DNA of 39,103 nt from the NCBI GenBank assembly GCA_019745195.1, contig JAIETL010000088.1, forward strand, positions 1-39,103, given 5' to 3'. The DNA comes from Beijerinckiaceae bacterium (GTDB taxonomy: Bacteria > Pseudomonadota > Alphaproteobacteria > Rhizobiales > Beijerinckiaceae). Position numbers and translations under genes: made by a program. This document shows positions 14,204 through 22,034 of this stretch, piece after piece. The notes beneath the pieces are model-generated. The model searched no databases. It worked only from the letters and a program-made list of their open reading frames with translations, and was not told where the DNA came from. Within the stretch, counting starts at the first letter, position 1; the number at the start of each line of letters is the position of its first letter.

Positions 14204-14392
14204 TCAGCCGCTGCGCACCAGCCATACAAGAAAGACGCCAAGCACGGCCGATCCGATTCCGATCAGCCTCATGCGCTCAACCGGCGTCTCTGCAGCACTG
14301 CGTAGGGCGTCCTTGGCGAGGTTCGGCACCGCCGCGAACAGGATGCCTTCGATGGCGAAAACAAGCCCGAGCGCCGCGATGAAATCCAGCAT
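14204..14392 (-). CDS. DUF2065 family small membrane protein (YjeT-like)
   Basis: The 62-residue product has two membrane helices: FIAALGLVFAIEGILFAAVP at residues 3-22 and MRLIGIGSAVLGVFLVWLVR at residues 41-60. The intervening loop (LAKDALRSAAETPVE) is that of DUF2065 proteins. Members are found beside hflKC in many proteobacteria, as here, where the gene begins 22 bases after the hflC stop. A supporting role in the HflKC-FtsH membrane protease complex is plausible from this recurring order but is not shown by the sequence. Confidence 0.87.
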   Translation of the reverse strand: MLDFIAALGLVFAIEGILFAAVPNLAKDALRSAAETPVERMRLIGIGSAVLGVFLVWLVRSG

Positions 14393-14414
14393 GCGCGGCG
14401 CTCGAGGCTTAAGG

Positions 14415-15335
14415 TCAGGGCTGTGCCGGGGCGGCCGTGCCGGCGGCCGGCGTCGCCGGCCGTTGCGCGGTCGATCCGTTGAAGTAACGGAAGAACGGCG
14501 AATCCGGCGACAGCACCATCCGCGTATCGCCCGATTTGATGCTGGCCTCATAAGCCTGCATCGAGCGGTAGAACGAGAAGAACTCCGGGTCCTTGCCGAA
14601 GGCTTCGGCGAAGACGCGGTTGCGCTCGCCTTCGCCCTCGCCGCGGATCTCGTCGGAGCGGCGCTGCGCCTCGGCGACGATCACCGTCGATTCGCGTTCC
14701 GCCCGCGCCCGGATTTCCTGGGCCTGCTGGCCGCCGAGCGCGCGCGCTTCGGCCGCCTCGCGCTGGCGTTCGGTCTGCATGCGCTGGAACACGGCCTGCG
14801 AGTTCGCCGCCGGGAGATCGACCCGGCGCAGGCGCACATCGACGACAGTCATGCCGAACCGGGCCGCCTCGCGGTTCACGTCGTCGCGGATGCGGTTCAT
14901 CAGCCGCGAGCGGTCGGTCCGGACCATGGCGGTGAACGACGCTTCCGCCAGCACGCTGCGGACGTTGCCGTTCACGATCGAGGCGAGCTGCGAGTTGGCG
15001 CGCGGGATGTTGTTGACCGCCTGGTAGAAGCGCAGCGGATCGGAGATGCGGTAGCGCGTGAACGCATCGACCACGAGACGCTTCTGGTCCGAGGCGATGA
15101 TTTCCTGCGCCGGCAGGTCGAGGTCGAGGATGCGGTTGTCGAGCAGCGTGACCTGCTCGAACGGCGCCGGCAGCTTGAAATAGAGGCCGGGCTCGGTGAC
15201 GACGCTGCGCACCGCGCCGAAGCGCAGCACGAGCGCGGACTGGGTCTGCTGCACCACGAAGGTCATGGCGTAGAACACCACGGCCGCGATCGCGATGATC
15301 GCGAGCAGGCCGATGCGGATGATCGAGCCGTTCAT
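14415..15335 (-). CDS. hflC: FtsH protease modulator HflC
   Basis: HflC pairs with HflK to form a large periplasmic-side cage around the membrane protease FtsH and tunes its action on membrane proteins. The 306-residue protein has one N-terminal membrane helix (RIGLLAIIAIAAVVFYAMTF), then a SPFH/prohibitin domain (FVVQQTQSALVLRFGAVRSVV through about residue 200) and a long Ala/Glu/Arg helix (REAAEARALGGQQAQEIRAR). It ends in a Pro/Ala tail. The start overlaps the hflK stop by 4 bases, so the partners are translationally coupled. Confidence 0.96.
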   Translation of the reverse strand: MNGSIIRIGLLAIIAIAAVVFYAMTFVVQQTQSALVLRFGAVRSVVTEPGLYFKLPAPFEQVTLLDNRILDLDLPAQEIIASDQKRLVVDAFTRYRISDPLRFYQAVNNIPRANSQLASIVNGNVRSVLAEASFTAMVRTDRSRLMNRIRDDVNREAARFGMTVVDVRLRRVDLPAANSQAVFQRMQTERQREAAEARALGGQQAQEIRARAERESTVIVAEAQRRSDEIRGEGEGERNRVFAEAFGKDPEFFSFYRSMQAYEASIKSGDTRMVLSPDSPFFRYFNGSTAQRPATPAAGTAAPAQP

Positions 15336-16510
15336 CGGATCGCTCCCCCCTGCTGGGCGCCCTGGGCGGGGCGGCGCTGCTGCTGGAGCTCGTTCAGCGG
15401 CAGATAGGGCACGACGCCCTGACCGTTGCCGCCGGTCCCGTCGAGGATGATCTTGTCGGTGCCGCCCATGACGCGCTCCATCGTCTCGAGGAAGAGACGC
15501 TCGCGGGTCACCGCCGGCGCGTTCTTGTACTGCTCATAGACCGCGTTGAAGCGGCTGGCCTGGCCGAGCGCCTCGGCCACGGTCTGGTCTTTGTAGGCTT
15601 CCGCGCCCTGAACGAGCTGGGCCGCGCGACCGCGCGATTCCGGCACGACCCGGTTCGCGTAGGTCTGCGCCTCGTTGCGCAGGCGCTCCTGGTCGGCGCG
15701 CGCCGCCTGGACGTCGCGGAAGGCGTCGATGACCTGCTGCGGCGGATCGACTTTCTGCAACTGCACGAGCCGGATCTGGACGCCGGCATTATAGCCGTTC
15801 AACGTCTCCTGCATGAGCTGGCGCACCTCGGTCTCGATCGCGGCACGATCCGTGGTCAGCACCGGCTGGATGTTGCGCCGGCCGATGATCTCACGCATCG
15901 CGCTCTCGGCGACGGCCTTCACGGTGCCCGGCGGGTCCTGGATGTTGAAGACGTAGTCCTCCGGCTGGGCCGGATCGACCTGCCACTGCACGATCACGTC
16001 GATATCAACGATGTTCTCGTCGCCGGTGAGCATCAGGCTTTCCTCGCCGACATCGGACTGGCGCGAGGCGCGCACGGATTCGACGGTGCGGAAGCCGACC
16101 TCGGTGGTGATGATGTTGGTGACCTGCGGCTTGATCACGCCGCCGATCGGATAGGGCCAGTTGTAGTTCAGGCCTTCCCCGGTCTTGCCGATGAACTTGC
16201 CGAAGCGAAGGTTCAGGCCGACCTCGTTGGGACGGACGATGTACCAGCCGGTCAGAAGCCAGATCACGATCAGGATCAGCACGCCGAAGATCAGTCCCCG
16301 GCCACCGAGGCTGCCGCCCGGCATCAGGTTCTTCAGCCGGTCCTGGCTGCGCCGCAGAATCTCTTCGAGATCGGGAGGAGAACCGCCGCCCGAGCCGCCG
16401 CTGCCGCCTCCGGAGCCGCCGCCCCAGGGACCGCCGCCGCCACTTCCTCCGCGCTGGCCCCAGGGTCCGCCCCCGTTATTGCCGCCGCCGCTCTGGTTGC
16501 TCCAAGGCAT
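15332..16510 (-). CDS. hflK: FtsH protease modulator HflK
   Basis: The first 50 residues are a Gly/Ser/Trp-rich cytoplasmic tail, common in HflK, followed by PDLEEILRRSQDRLKNLMPGG and a membrane helix (LIFGVLILIVIWLLTGWYIV) near residues 75-95. The SPFH domain then follows (VRPNEVGLNLRFGKFIGKTGEGLN), with the conserved VDIDVIVQWQVDP segment and an Ala/Gln/Arg-rich helical stalk. The length of 392 residues is typical. It forms the HflKC complex with the next gene. A 9-bp inverted repeat lies 59 bases upstream, between folA and this gene, and may separate their expression. Confidence 0.95.
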   Translation of the reverse strand: MPWSNQSGGGNNGGGPWGQRGGSGGGGPWGGGSGGGSGGSGGGSPPDLEEILRRSQDRLKNLMPGGSLGGRGLIFGVLILIVIWLLTGWYIVRPNEVGLNLRFGKFIGKTGEGLNYNWPYPIGGVIKPQVTNIITTEVGFRTVESVRASRQSDVGEESLMLTGDENIVDIDVIVQWQVDPAQPEDYVFNIQDPPGTVKAVAESAMREIIGRRNIQPVLTTDRAAIETEVRQLMQETLNGYNAGVQIRLVQLQKVDPPQQVIDAFRDVQAARADQERLRNEAQTYANRVVPESRGRAAQLVQGAEAYKDQTVAEALGQASRFNAVYEQYKNAPAVTRERLFLETMERVMGGTDKIILDGTGGNGQGVVPYLPLNELQQQRRPAQGAQQGGAIR

Positions 16511-16568
16511 ACTCGCGCCGTTCCCTTATCTGTCGACCTGCCGAGCCATAGGCGAACGACGGCCGTTT

Positions 16569-16599
16569 GTCAGCGCCTTTGCATGCGCGTGGCGCTGAC
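16569..16599. repeat. Inverted repeat between folA and hflK
   Basis: GTCAGCGCC (16569-16577) and GGCGCTGAC (16591-16599) form a perfect 9-bp stem around a 13-base loop. On the minus strand it lies 57 bases past the folA stop but lacks a U-run (the following bases are AAACGG), so it could be a weak terminator, an RNA-stabilising hairpin, or a protein-binding site before hflK. Confidence 0.45.
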
Positions 16600-16655
16600 T
16601 TGGGCATGGGCCACGGATTCGTCAACGGCGCAACACCTTCATCGTCAATGGAAAC

Positions 16656-17177
16656 TCAGCCCGGACGGCGGCGGCGAAACGTCGCGAAGCTGAAGGGGTG
16701 CTCGTCGTCGGGACTGCGCGGATGGCTTTCGCGCGAGACGGGCTCGAACATCGTCGCGTCCCATTCCGGAAACAGCGCGTCGCCGTCGGGTTGGGTATGG
16801 ACGAAGGTCAATTCCAGCCGGTCGGCCAGCGGCAGCGCCTGCGCATAGACATCCGCACCACCCGCAACCACGACGGAATCCGAACCCAGCGCCGCACCGA
16901 GCTTTTGCCCCAGCGCCAGCGCGGCCTCCAGCGAGGCTGCGATATGGACGCCCTCGACGGCAAAGGCCGGATCACGCGTCAGAACCACGGTCTCGCGGCC
17001 CGGAAGCGGCTTGCCGATCGAGAGGAAGGTCTTGCGGCCCATCAGGACCGGGCGGCCGAGCGTCAGCCCGCGAAAATGCCGCAGATCAGTCTTCAGCCGC
17101 CAGATCAGCCTGTTATCGTCGCCGATGACGCGGTTGTCGGCAATGGCGGCGACGATCACGACGGGCAGATCGGCCAT
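16656..17177 (-). CDS. folA: Dihydrofolate reductase
   Basis: FolA reduces dihydrofolate to tetrahydrofolate with NADPH. The 173-residue sequence shows PVVIVAAIADNRVIGDDNRLIWRLKTDLRHF (Met20-loop region, substrate-binding Asp and Phe), GRPVLMGRKTFLSIGKPLPGR (NADPH-binding segment), VVVAGGADVYAQALPLADRL, and the C-terminal strand pair. ThyA turns methylene-tetrahydrofolate into dihydrofolate, so the thyA gene two positions upstream supplies its substrate. The gene starts 4 bases after the GNAT stop, so all three are probably one transcript. Confidence 0.96.
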   Translation of the reverse strand: MADLPVVIVAAIADNRVIGDDNRLIWRLKTDLRHFRGLTLGRPVLMGRKTFLSIGKPLPGRETVVLTRDPAFAVEGVHIAASLEAALALGQKLGAALGSDSVVVAGGADVYAQALPLADRLELTFVHTQPDGDALFPEWDATMFEPVSRESHPRSPDDEHPFSFATFRRRRPG

Positions 17178-17181
17178 GGAC

Positions 17182-17664
17182 TCAAGTACCTTCAGCCAGC
17201 GCGACGAGCGCTTCGCCGTCGAGCCGCTTCACCGTCCATTCGTCCTGCGCCTTGGCGCCGAGCGAGCGGTAGAACACCCGCGAGGGCTCGTTCCAGTTCA
17301 AGACCCACCAGGCGAGCCGCGTCAGCCCCTCGTCGACGCAGCGCCGGGCGAGGCCCACCATCAAAGCCTTGCCGATGCCGCGCCCGCGCTGCGCCTCGCG
17401 CACGAATAGATCCTCCAGCCAGATGCCGTGCCGGCCGGAGAAGGTCGAGTAGGTGTAGAACCAGACGGCGAAGCCGACCGGCGCGCCCTGCCATTCGGCG
17501 ATGTCGCAGAAGACGCGCGGGTTCTCGCAAAACAGCGAGGCGGCGATCTCGGCCTCGGACGCGGTCACCGCGTCGGGCAGCTTCTCATAGACGGCCAGTT
17601 CCCGGATGAAGCCGAGGACGAGGCTGGCCTCATTTGGCCCTGCGGGGCGGATCAAGAGGGTCAT
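17182..17664 (-). CDS. GNAT N-acetyltransferase, diamine acetyltransferase-like
   Basis: The 160-residue protein has the GNAT fold with the acetyl-CoA P-loop EAQRGRGIGKALM (near residues 95-107), preceded by GIWLEDLFVRE. The C-terminal WWVLNWNEPSRVFYRSLGAKAQDEW resembles the equivalent segment of spermidine/spermine N1-acetyltransferases. Polyamine or diamine acetylation is therefore a fair guess, not a firm call. The start overlaps the thyA stop by 4 bases and the stop lies 4 bases before folA, so it sits inside a thymidylate/folate unit without an obvious metabolic link. Confidence 0.9.
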   Translation of the reverse strand: MTLLIRPAGPNEASLVLGFIRELAVYEKLPDAVTASEAEIAASLFCENPRVFCDIAEWQGAPVGFAVWFYTYSTFSGRHGIWLEDLFVREAQRGRGIGKALMVGLARRCVDEGLTRLAWWVLNWNEPSRVFYRSLGAKAQDEWTVKRLDGEALVALAEGT

Positions 17665-18455
17665 ACCGCGATCGGCGCCTTGATCGCGGCATGGGGCTCG
17701 TAGCCTTCGATCGTCACGTCCTCGAACGAAAAATCCTCCAGCCGCGTCACAGCCGGGTTGAGCCTGAGCGTCGGCAGCGCCCGCGTCTCCCGCGAAAGCT
17801 GGAGCTTCGCCTGGTCGAGATGGTTCACATAAAGATGCGTGTCGCCGAAGGAATGCACGAACTCGCCGACGCCCAGGCCCGTCACCTGCGCCACCATGTG
17901 GGTCAGCAGCGCATAGCTCGCGATATTGAACGGCACGCCGAGAAAGACGTCGGCCGAACGCTGGTAGAGCTGGCAGGAGAGCTTGCCGTCAGCGACGAAG
18001 AACTGGAACAGGCAATGGCAGGGAGCCAGCGCCATCTTCGGGATATCCGCCGGGTTCCAGGCCGAGACGATCAGCCGGCGCGAATCCGGGTTGCGCCGGA
18101 TCTCGTTCACCAGCCAGGCGATCTGGTCGATGGTCTGGCCGTCGGGCGCGGGCCATGACCGCCATTGCCGGCCATAGACCGGGCCGAGATCGCCATTGGC
18201 ATCGGCCCACTCGTCCCAGATGGTGACGCCGTTCTCCTGCAGGTAGCGGACATTGGTGTCACCGCGCAGGAACCAGATCAGCTCGTGGATGATCGATTTC
18301 AGATGCAGCTTCTTGGTCGTGACCAGCGGGAAGCCTTCGGACAGGTCGAAACGCATCTGGTGGCCGAACACGGCGAGCGTGCCCGTCCCCGTGCGGTCGT
18401 CCTTGCGGACGCCCTCGCTCAGGACGCGTTGGAGCAGGTCGTGAAACTGGCGCAT
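17661..18455 (-). CDS. thyA: Thymidylate synthase ThyA
   Basis: ThyA methylates dUMP to dTMP with methylene-tetrahydrofolate. The 264 residues equal the length of the E. coli enzyme. Seen are the phosphate-binding region around RKDDRTGTGTLAVFGHQMRF, WDEWADANGDLGPVYGRQWR, the active-site Cys in ALAPCHCLFQFFV, the QRSADVFLGVPFNIASYALL block and the C-terminal GYEPHAAIKAPIAV. It is the first gene of a minus-strand series with GNAT, folA, hflKC, DUF2065 and degP. The region upstream is shared with the divergent PepSY gene. Confidence 0.98.
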   Translation of the reverse strand: MRQFHDLLQRVLSEGVRKDDRTGTGTLAVFGHQMRFDLSEGFPLVTTKKLHLKSIIHELIWFLRGDTNVRYLQENGVTIWDEWADANGDLGPVYGRQWRSWPAPDGQTIDQIAWLVNEIRRNPDSRRLIVSAWNPADIPKMALAPCHCLFQFFVADGKLSCQLYQRSADVFLGVPFNIASYALLTHMVAQVTGLGVGEFVHSFGDTHLYVNHLDQAKLQLSRETRALPTLRLNPAVTRLEDFSFEDVTIEGYEPHAAIKAPIAV

Positions 18456-18570
18456 GGACGAATCTCATAGGCTTGGAGCGACGTCACCTTAGCCGTTTTC
18501 GGGCGCCTTGCCTGCGCCGTGGACGCAAGCTGTCCCCGGCTTTCGCGCGAGTCTGAGATGTCCGGGCGCG

Positions 18571-18595
18571 GGAACAATGACGACAACGCGCTGTT
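18571..18595 (+). promoter_or_regulatory. Possible EcfG-type promoter of the PepSY gene
   Basis: GGAAC at 18571-18575 is followed after 16 bases by TGTT at 18592-18595. The spacing matches the EcfG pattern but the -10 differs from CGTT at one base. It is 43 bases before the PepSY start codon. Confidence 0.35.
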
Positions 18596-18638
18596 TGCCA
18601 AGCTGATCTGGATCTCATTCATCAAAAAGGACACCGCC

Positions 18639-18932
18639 ATGCCGCTCCGGACATGCACCGCCGCCTCCTTGCTTGCCGTCGTCATCGCGGCCCCATTCGC
18701 CTTCGCGCAGGCCCAGACCGCCGCGCCGGCGATCTCGATGGAGCAGGCCCGCCGTATCGCAACGGAAAACGGCGTCGTCCGGATCGAGGAGATCGAACTG
18801 GACGACGGACAATGGGAGATCGAGGGTCGCGACGCCGCCGGGGCGGAAATCGAACTCGACCTGCGCGCCAGCGACGGCATGGTGATCAAGATGGAGCGCG
18901 ACCGGCCGGCGGCAGCCTCCGCCGGCCCCTGA
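18639..18932 (+). CDS. Small secreted PepSY-domain protein
   Basis: The 97-residue product has a signal peptide (RTCTAASLLAVVIAAPFAFA, cleavage near AQA-QT) and then one PepSY-like domain: ISMEQARRIATENGVVRIEEIELDDGQWEIEGRDAAGAEIELDLRA. In this fold a helix packs on an antiparallel sheet. PepSY domains occur in peptidase inhibitors and as stand-alone periplasmic proteins; the role here is unknown. AAAGGA stands 7 bases before the chosen ATG at 18639. The frame is open 40 codons further upstream, but that part has no export signal. It is divergent from thyA and followed by the tmRNA gene. Confidence 0.82.
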   Translation: MPLRTCTAASLLAVVIAAPFAFAQAQTAAPAISMEQARRIATENGVVRIEEIELDDGQWEIEGRDAAGAEIELDLRASDGMVIKMERDRPAAASAGP

Positions 18933-19031
18933 TCGACGCGATCGCAAGGGGGGCGGAGATGTCGCCCGCACCCCTTTGCGAATTCGCGCGGGAAGCCGAA
19001 ACCCTCCCTTCCCCCCGGCGCATGCAGCCCC

Positions 19032-19037
19032 TATATT
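19032..19037 (+). promoter_or_regulatory. Probable -10 element of ssrA
   Basis: TATATT in the context CCCCTATATTGAGC stands 7 bases before the expected 5' end of the acceptor piece of the tmRNA. No convincing -35 is seen 17 bases upstream (TTCCCC-like). Confidence 0.5.
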
Positions 19038-19043
19038 GAGCAT

Positions 19044-19411
19044 GCCGTTCGCAAGATCGGCTATGGCGATAAACGGACGTCGAAATAAGCTTTTCGGACC
19101 CGGGGGCGGTACCCGGCGCCTCCACCACAGCCCTGCGGCGCGTGCACAGAGTTATTTGTTGCACAAACTGAGGGGCATCCTGCAGCCTTCTGGCGGCAGG
19201 GCTGTGGCGGGGGCGAAATAGGATCGACGAGGGTGTAAAGGCCGTTCTTTTGCTCGGTATGGTTCCGCCGTTATAGGGCTAACGCATAGTTGCCAATGAC
19301 AACAATGCTCGGGTTGCCGTCGCCGCGTGAGCGGTGCAGGTTCCCAAACCTAAGTCCTTCCGTTTAGCGACGTAAGGCGGGGCCCGGAGGCGCCTGGCAA
19401 CAGAAGCCTCC
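19044..19411 (+). ncRNA. ssrA: tmRNA, two-piece (circularly permuted) form
   Basis: The acceptor piece comes first (about 19044-19127). It ends in a T-arm-like GGGGGCGGTACCC region and CGCCTCCACCA, so CCA is encoded. The coding piece starts at 19209 with GGGGGCGAAATAGGATCGACG. The 5' GGGGGCG pairs with 3' CGCCTCC, giving a 7-bp acceptor stem with the G3-U wobble needed by alanyl-tRNA synthetase. The spacer (19128-19208) pairs CAGCCCTGC with GCAGGGCTG at its ends, extending the stem for processing. The tag frame at 19292-19330 reads ANDNNARVAVAA and stops; its VAA end is the ClpX degron. The element ends with a GGAGGC/GCCTCC hairpin. Piece boundaries at the outer 5' and 3' ends are approximate. 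Confidence 0.93.
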
Positions 19412-19419
19412 ACTTTTTT
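19386..19419 (+). terminator. Terminator of the tmRNA precursor
   Basis: GGAGGC (19386-19391) pairs with GCCTCC (19406-19411), followed by ACTTTTTT. The distal strand may also form the mature 3' end of the coding piece. Confidence 0.65.
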
Positions 19420-19508
19420 GAGTCCGCGAGCGTCGGAGCCGGGACGAGGTTCCGCCGCAAGCCGGACGGGCAAACGGATCGCAAGATCGCAACGGACATC
19501 AAGGCTCG

Positions 19509-20141
19509 ATGGCACAGGATATTCTTCGCTACGATCTCATGGTGCAGGACGCGCTGAAGGGGGTCGTGCGCAAGATTCTGATCGAGGCCGGACGCGACGG
19601 CCTGCCGGGCGAGCACCATTTCTACATCACCTTCCGGACGACCGCGCCGGGCGTGCGCGTCTCGCAGCGGCTGCGCGACAAGCATCCCGACGAGATGACC
19701 ATCGTGCTGCAGCACCAGTTCTGGGACCTCAACGTCAGCGAGCACGCCTTCGAGGTCGGCCTGTCCTTCTCGGGCGTGCCCGAGCGGCTGCTGATCCCGT
19801 TCGACGCGGTGACCACCTTCTTCGACCCGTCCGTGCAGTTTGGCCTGAAGTTCGAACCGCAGGAGGCCGGCGAGGCCGCCGCCCCCGCCGAGAAGGATGC
19901 GACACCAAACAAGACACCGCGCGGCGCGGGCTCCGAGCCGGCGATCACCCCGGCCCTCGCGCCAGCGCGGTTGCCAGCCAAGACCGGTCTCGCCGCAGTC
20001 CCCGCCATCGCGGCGAAAACCACGGACCGCGCGGCAGACGCGACGCCGAAGAAAGATTCGCGCAAGAGCGAGGCCGAGCCTGCCGACGATGGCGGCAGCG
20101 CCCAGGTCGTGAGCCTCGACTCGTTTCGCAAAAAGACCTGA
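19509..20141 (+). CDS. sspB: SspB-family ClpXP adaptor
   Basis: SspB binds the ssrA tag and hands tagged proteins to ClpX. Residues 1-120 form the alpha-type SspB domain: RYDLMVQDALKGVVRKILIEA, HHFYITFRTTAPGVRVSQRLR, MTIVLQHQFWDLNV and FSGVPERLLIPFDAVTTFFDPSVQFGL. Residues 120-198 are a flexible Ala/Pro/Lys linker. The last ten residues (VVSLDSFRKK) match the ClpX-docking tail of alphaproteobacterial SspB. The gene begins 98 bases after the tmRNA region that encodes the tag it should recognise, a close functional pairing. It is followed 26 bases later by fumC. Confidence 0.94.
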   Translation: MAQDILRYDLMVQDALKGVVRKILIEAGRDGLPGEHHFYITFRTTAPGVRVSQRLRDKHPDEMTIVLQHQFWDLNVSEHAFEVGLSFSGVPERLLIPFDAVTTFFDPSVQFGLKFEPQEAGEAAAPAEKDATPNKTPRGAGSEPAITPALAPARLPAKTGLAAVPAIAAKTTDRAADATPKKDSRKSEAEPADDGGSAQVVSLDSFRKKT

Positions 20142-20167
20142 ACACCCACATCCTGGCGGCCTGATCC

Positions 20168-21562
20168 ATGACGACGACGCGCACCGAGACCGATTCCTTC
20201 GGGCCGATCGATGTGCCCGCCGACCGGTACTGGGGCGCGCAGACGCAACGTTCGCTGGAGAATTTCAGGATCGGCGGCGAGGCCGAGCGGATGCCGCTGC
20301 CGCTGATCCACGCGCTGGTGCTGGTCAAGAAGGCGGCCGCCCATGTCAATGCGCGGCTCGGGCTGCTCGACCAGCGTATCGCCGGCGCGATCGGCGCGGC
20401 CGCCGACGAGGCGCTCGCCGGCAGGTTCGACGGCCATTTCCCGCTGGTGATCTGGCAGACCGGCTCCGGCACGCAGACGAACATGAACGTCAACGAGGTG
20501 CTGGCGAACCGCGCCAATGAACGCCTCGGCGCAGGTCTTGGCGCGAAAAGCCCGGTTCATCCCAACGACCACGTCAATCGCGGCCAGTCCTCCAACGACT
20601 GCTTCCCGACCGCGATGCACATCGCCGCCGTGCTGGAACTGACGCAGAAGCTGCTGCCGTCGCTGCGCGGCCTCGAACAGGCGCTGGCGGCCAAGGCGGA
20701 CGCGTTCAAGGATCTGATCAAGATCGGCCGCACCCATTTGCAGGATGCAACTCCCGTCACGCTGGGCCAGGAGTTCTCCGGCTATGCCGCGCAGATGCAG
20801 CTCGGCATTGCACGCATCGAGGCTTCGCTCGGCGGGCTCTACGCTCTGGCGCAGGGCGGCACCGCCGTCGGCACGGGGCTGAACACCCATCGCGACTTCT
20901 CAGGGCGTTTTGCCCGGGAATTGGTGTCGCTGACCGGCCTGCCCTTCCGCCCGGCCGAGAATCTGTTCGAGGCGCTTGCGAGCCACGGCGCGCTTGCGGC
21001 CAGCCACGGCACGCTCGCGGCGCTGTCATCCGACATGTTCAAGATCGCCAGCGACATCCGCCTGATGGGGTCGGGCCCGCGCTCGGGGCTGGGCGAGATC
21101 AGCCTGCCGGAAAACGAGCCCGGTTCATCGATCATGCCCGGCAAGGTCAACCCGACCCAGGCCGAGGCGCTGACCATGGTGGCGACGCAAATCCACGGCA
21201 ACCAGGCCACGATCGGCTTCGCCGCATCCCAGGGCCATTTCGAGCTCAACGTCTTCAAGCCTGTGATCGCCGCCGCTTTCCTGCGCTCGGTGAGGCTGCT
21301 GACCGATGCCGCCGAAAGCTTCCGCCTCCACTGCGTCGAGGGCATCGAGGCCAATGAGGAGCGGCTGGCGGAACTGCTCTCCCGCTCGCTGATGCTGGTC
21401 ACGGCGCTCGCGCCGGCGATAGGCTACGATCAGGCCTCCGCGATCGCCAAGGCGGCGCATCACAGCGGCACGACGCTGCGCGAGGAGGCGCTGCGCGCCG
21501 GTGTCGCGCCCGACCTGTTCGACAGGACCGTCCGGCCCGAGCTGATGCTGGGGCCGAACTGA
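20168..21562 (+). CDS. fumC: Class II fumarate hydratase
   Basis: FumC hydrates fumarate to L-malate in the TCA cycle without an iron-sulfur cluster. The 464-residue protein has TETDSFGPIDVPADRYWGAQTQRS at the N-terminus, the substrate segment WQTGSGTQTNMNVNEV, the IGRTHLQDATPVTLGQE block with the catalytic-dyad His, and the fumarase/aspartase signature GSSIMPGKVNPTQ (near residue 319) in the mobile loop. It acts as a homotetramer. It is likely co-transcribed with sspB upstream and with two small genes downstream (gap of 12 bases, then a 4-base overlap). Confidence 0.98.
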   Translation: MTTTRTETDSFGPIDVPADRYWGAQTQRSLENFRIGGEAERMPLPLIHALVLVKKAAAHVNARLGLLDQRIAGAIGAAADEALAGRFDGHFPLVIWQTGSGTQTNMNVNEVLANRANERLGAGLGAKSPVHPNDHVNRGQSSNDCFPTAMHIAAVLELTQKLLPSLRGLEQALAAKADAFKDLIKIGRTHLQDATPVTLGQEFSGYAAQMQLGIARIEASLGGLYALAQGGTAVGTGLNTHRDFSGRFARELVSLTGLPFRPAENLFEALASHGALAASHGTLAALSSDMFKIASDIRLMGSGPRSGLGEISLPENEPGSSIMPGKVNPTQAEALTMVATQIHGNQATIGFAASQGHFELNVFKPVIAAAFLRSVRLLTDAAESFRLHCVEGIEANEERLAELLSRSLMLVTALAPAIGYDQASAIAKAAHHSGTTLREEALRAGVAPDLFDRTVRPELMLGPN

Positions 21563-21574
21563 GGGAGCGGCGCG

Positions 21575-21769
21575 ATGGCCGAGATCGTCAATCTGCGCCG
21601 TGTCCGCAAGCAGCGCATGCGCGAGGACGCCGAGGCGCAGGCGCAGCAGAACCGCATCGCCTTCGGCAGGACCAAGGCCGAGCGCCAGTCTACCGACGCC
21701 GAACGCGACAAGGCGGCGCGCGATCTCGACGGCCATCGCCTGACGCCGGACAAGCCGGACCGGACATGA
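21575..21769 (+). CDS. DUF4169 family protein
   Basis: The 64-residue, highly charged protein opens with AEIVNLRRVRKQRMREDAE and continues as one Ala/Gln/Arg/Glu helix with NRIAFGRTKAER, the signature of DUF4169. The family is restricted largely to alphaproteobacteria and lies next to fumC in many of them; its role is unknown. Its stop overlaps the next gene by 4 bases. The basic N-terminal helix could bind nucleic acid, but nothing in the sequence proves this. Confidence 0.88.
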   Translation: MAEIVNLRRVRKQRMREDAEAQAQQNRIAFGRTKAERQSTDAERDKAARDLDGHRLTPDKPDRT

Positions 21770-21990
21770 ACACAGAGCGCAAGCGCTCACTCGTCATCGC
21801 TGGCCACAGCACCAGCGTCTCGCTGGAAGAGCCGTTCTGGGACGCGTTGCGCGCGATCGCGGCAGGCCAAGGGCGCTCGGTCGCAGCACTCGTCGGCGAG
21901 GTCGACCAGCAGCGCGGGCCGACCAATCTCTCCGCGGCGCTGCGGCTGCACGCTCTGGCGCACTACCGGAATCTCGCCAATCAGAATTGA
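21766..21990 (+). CDS. Ribbon-helix-helix domain protein
   Basis: The 74 residues read as one ribbon-helix-helix module: KRSLVIAGHSTSVSLEEPFWDALRAIAAGQGRSVAALVGEVDQQ, matching the RHH_4 family of small alphaproteobacterial proteins. Such proteins dimerise and insert a two-stranded ribbon in the DNA major groove, though the RHH_4 group has no known targets. The ATG overlaps the DUF4169 stop (ATGA), so the two are co-translated. It converges with the AsmA-family gene, with a 21-bp periodic repeat in between that could conceivably be its binding site. Confidence 0.88.
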   Translation: MNTERKRSLVIAGHSTSVSLEEPFWDALRAIAAGQGRSVAALVGEVDQQRGPTNLSAALRLHALAHYRNLANQN

Positions 21991-22034
21991 AACGGTAATC
22001 AGAAAAGCCGTCTTGTTTTGAAAGAGTTGGGCAG

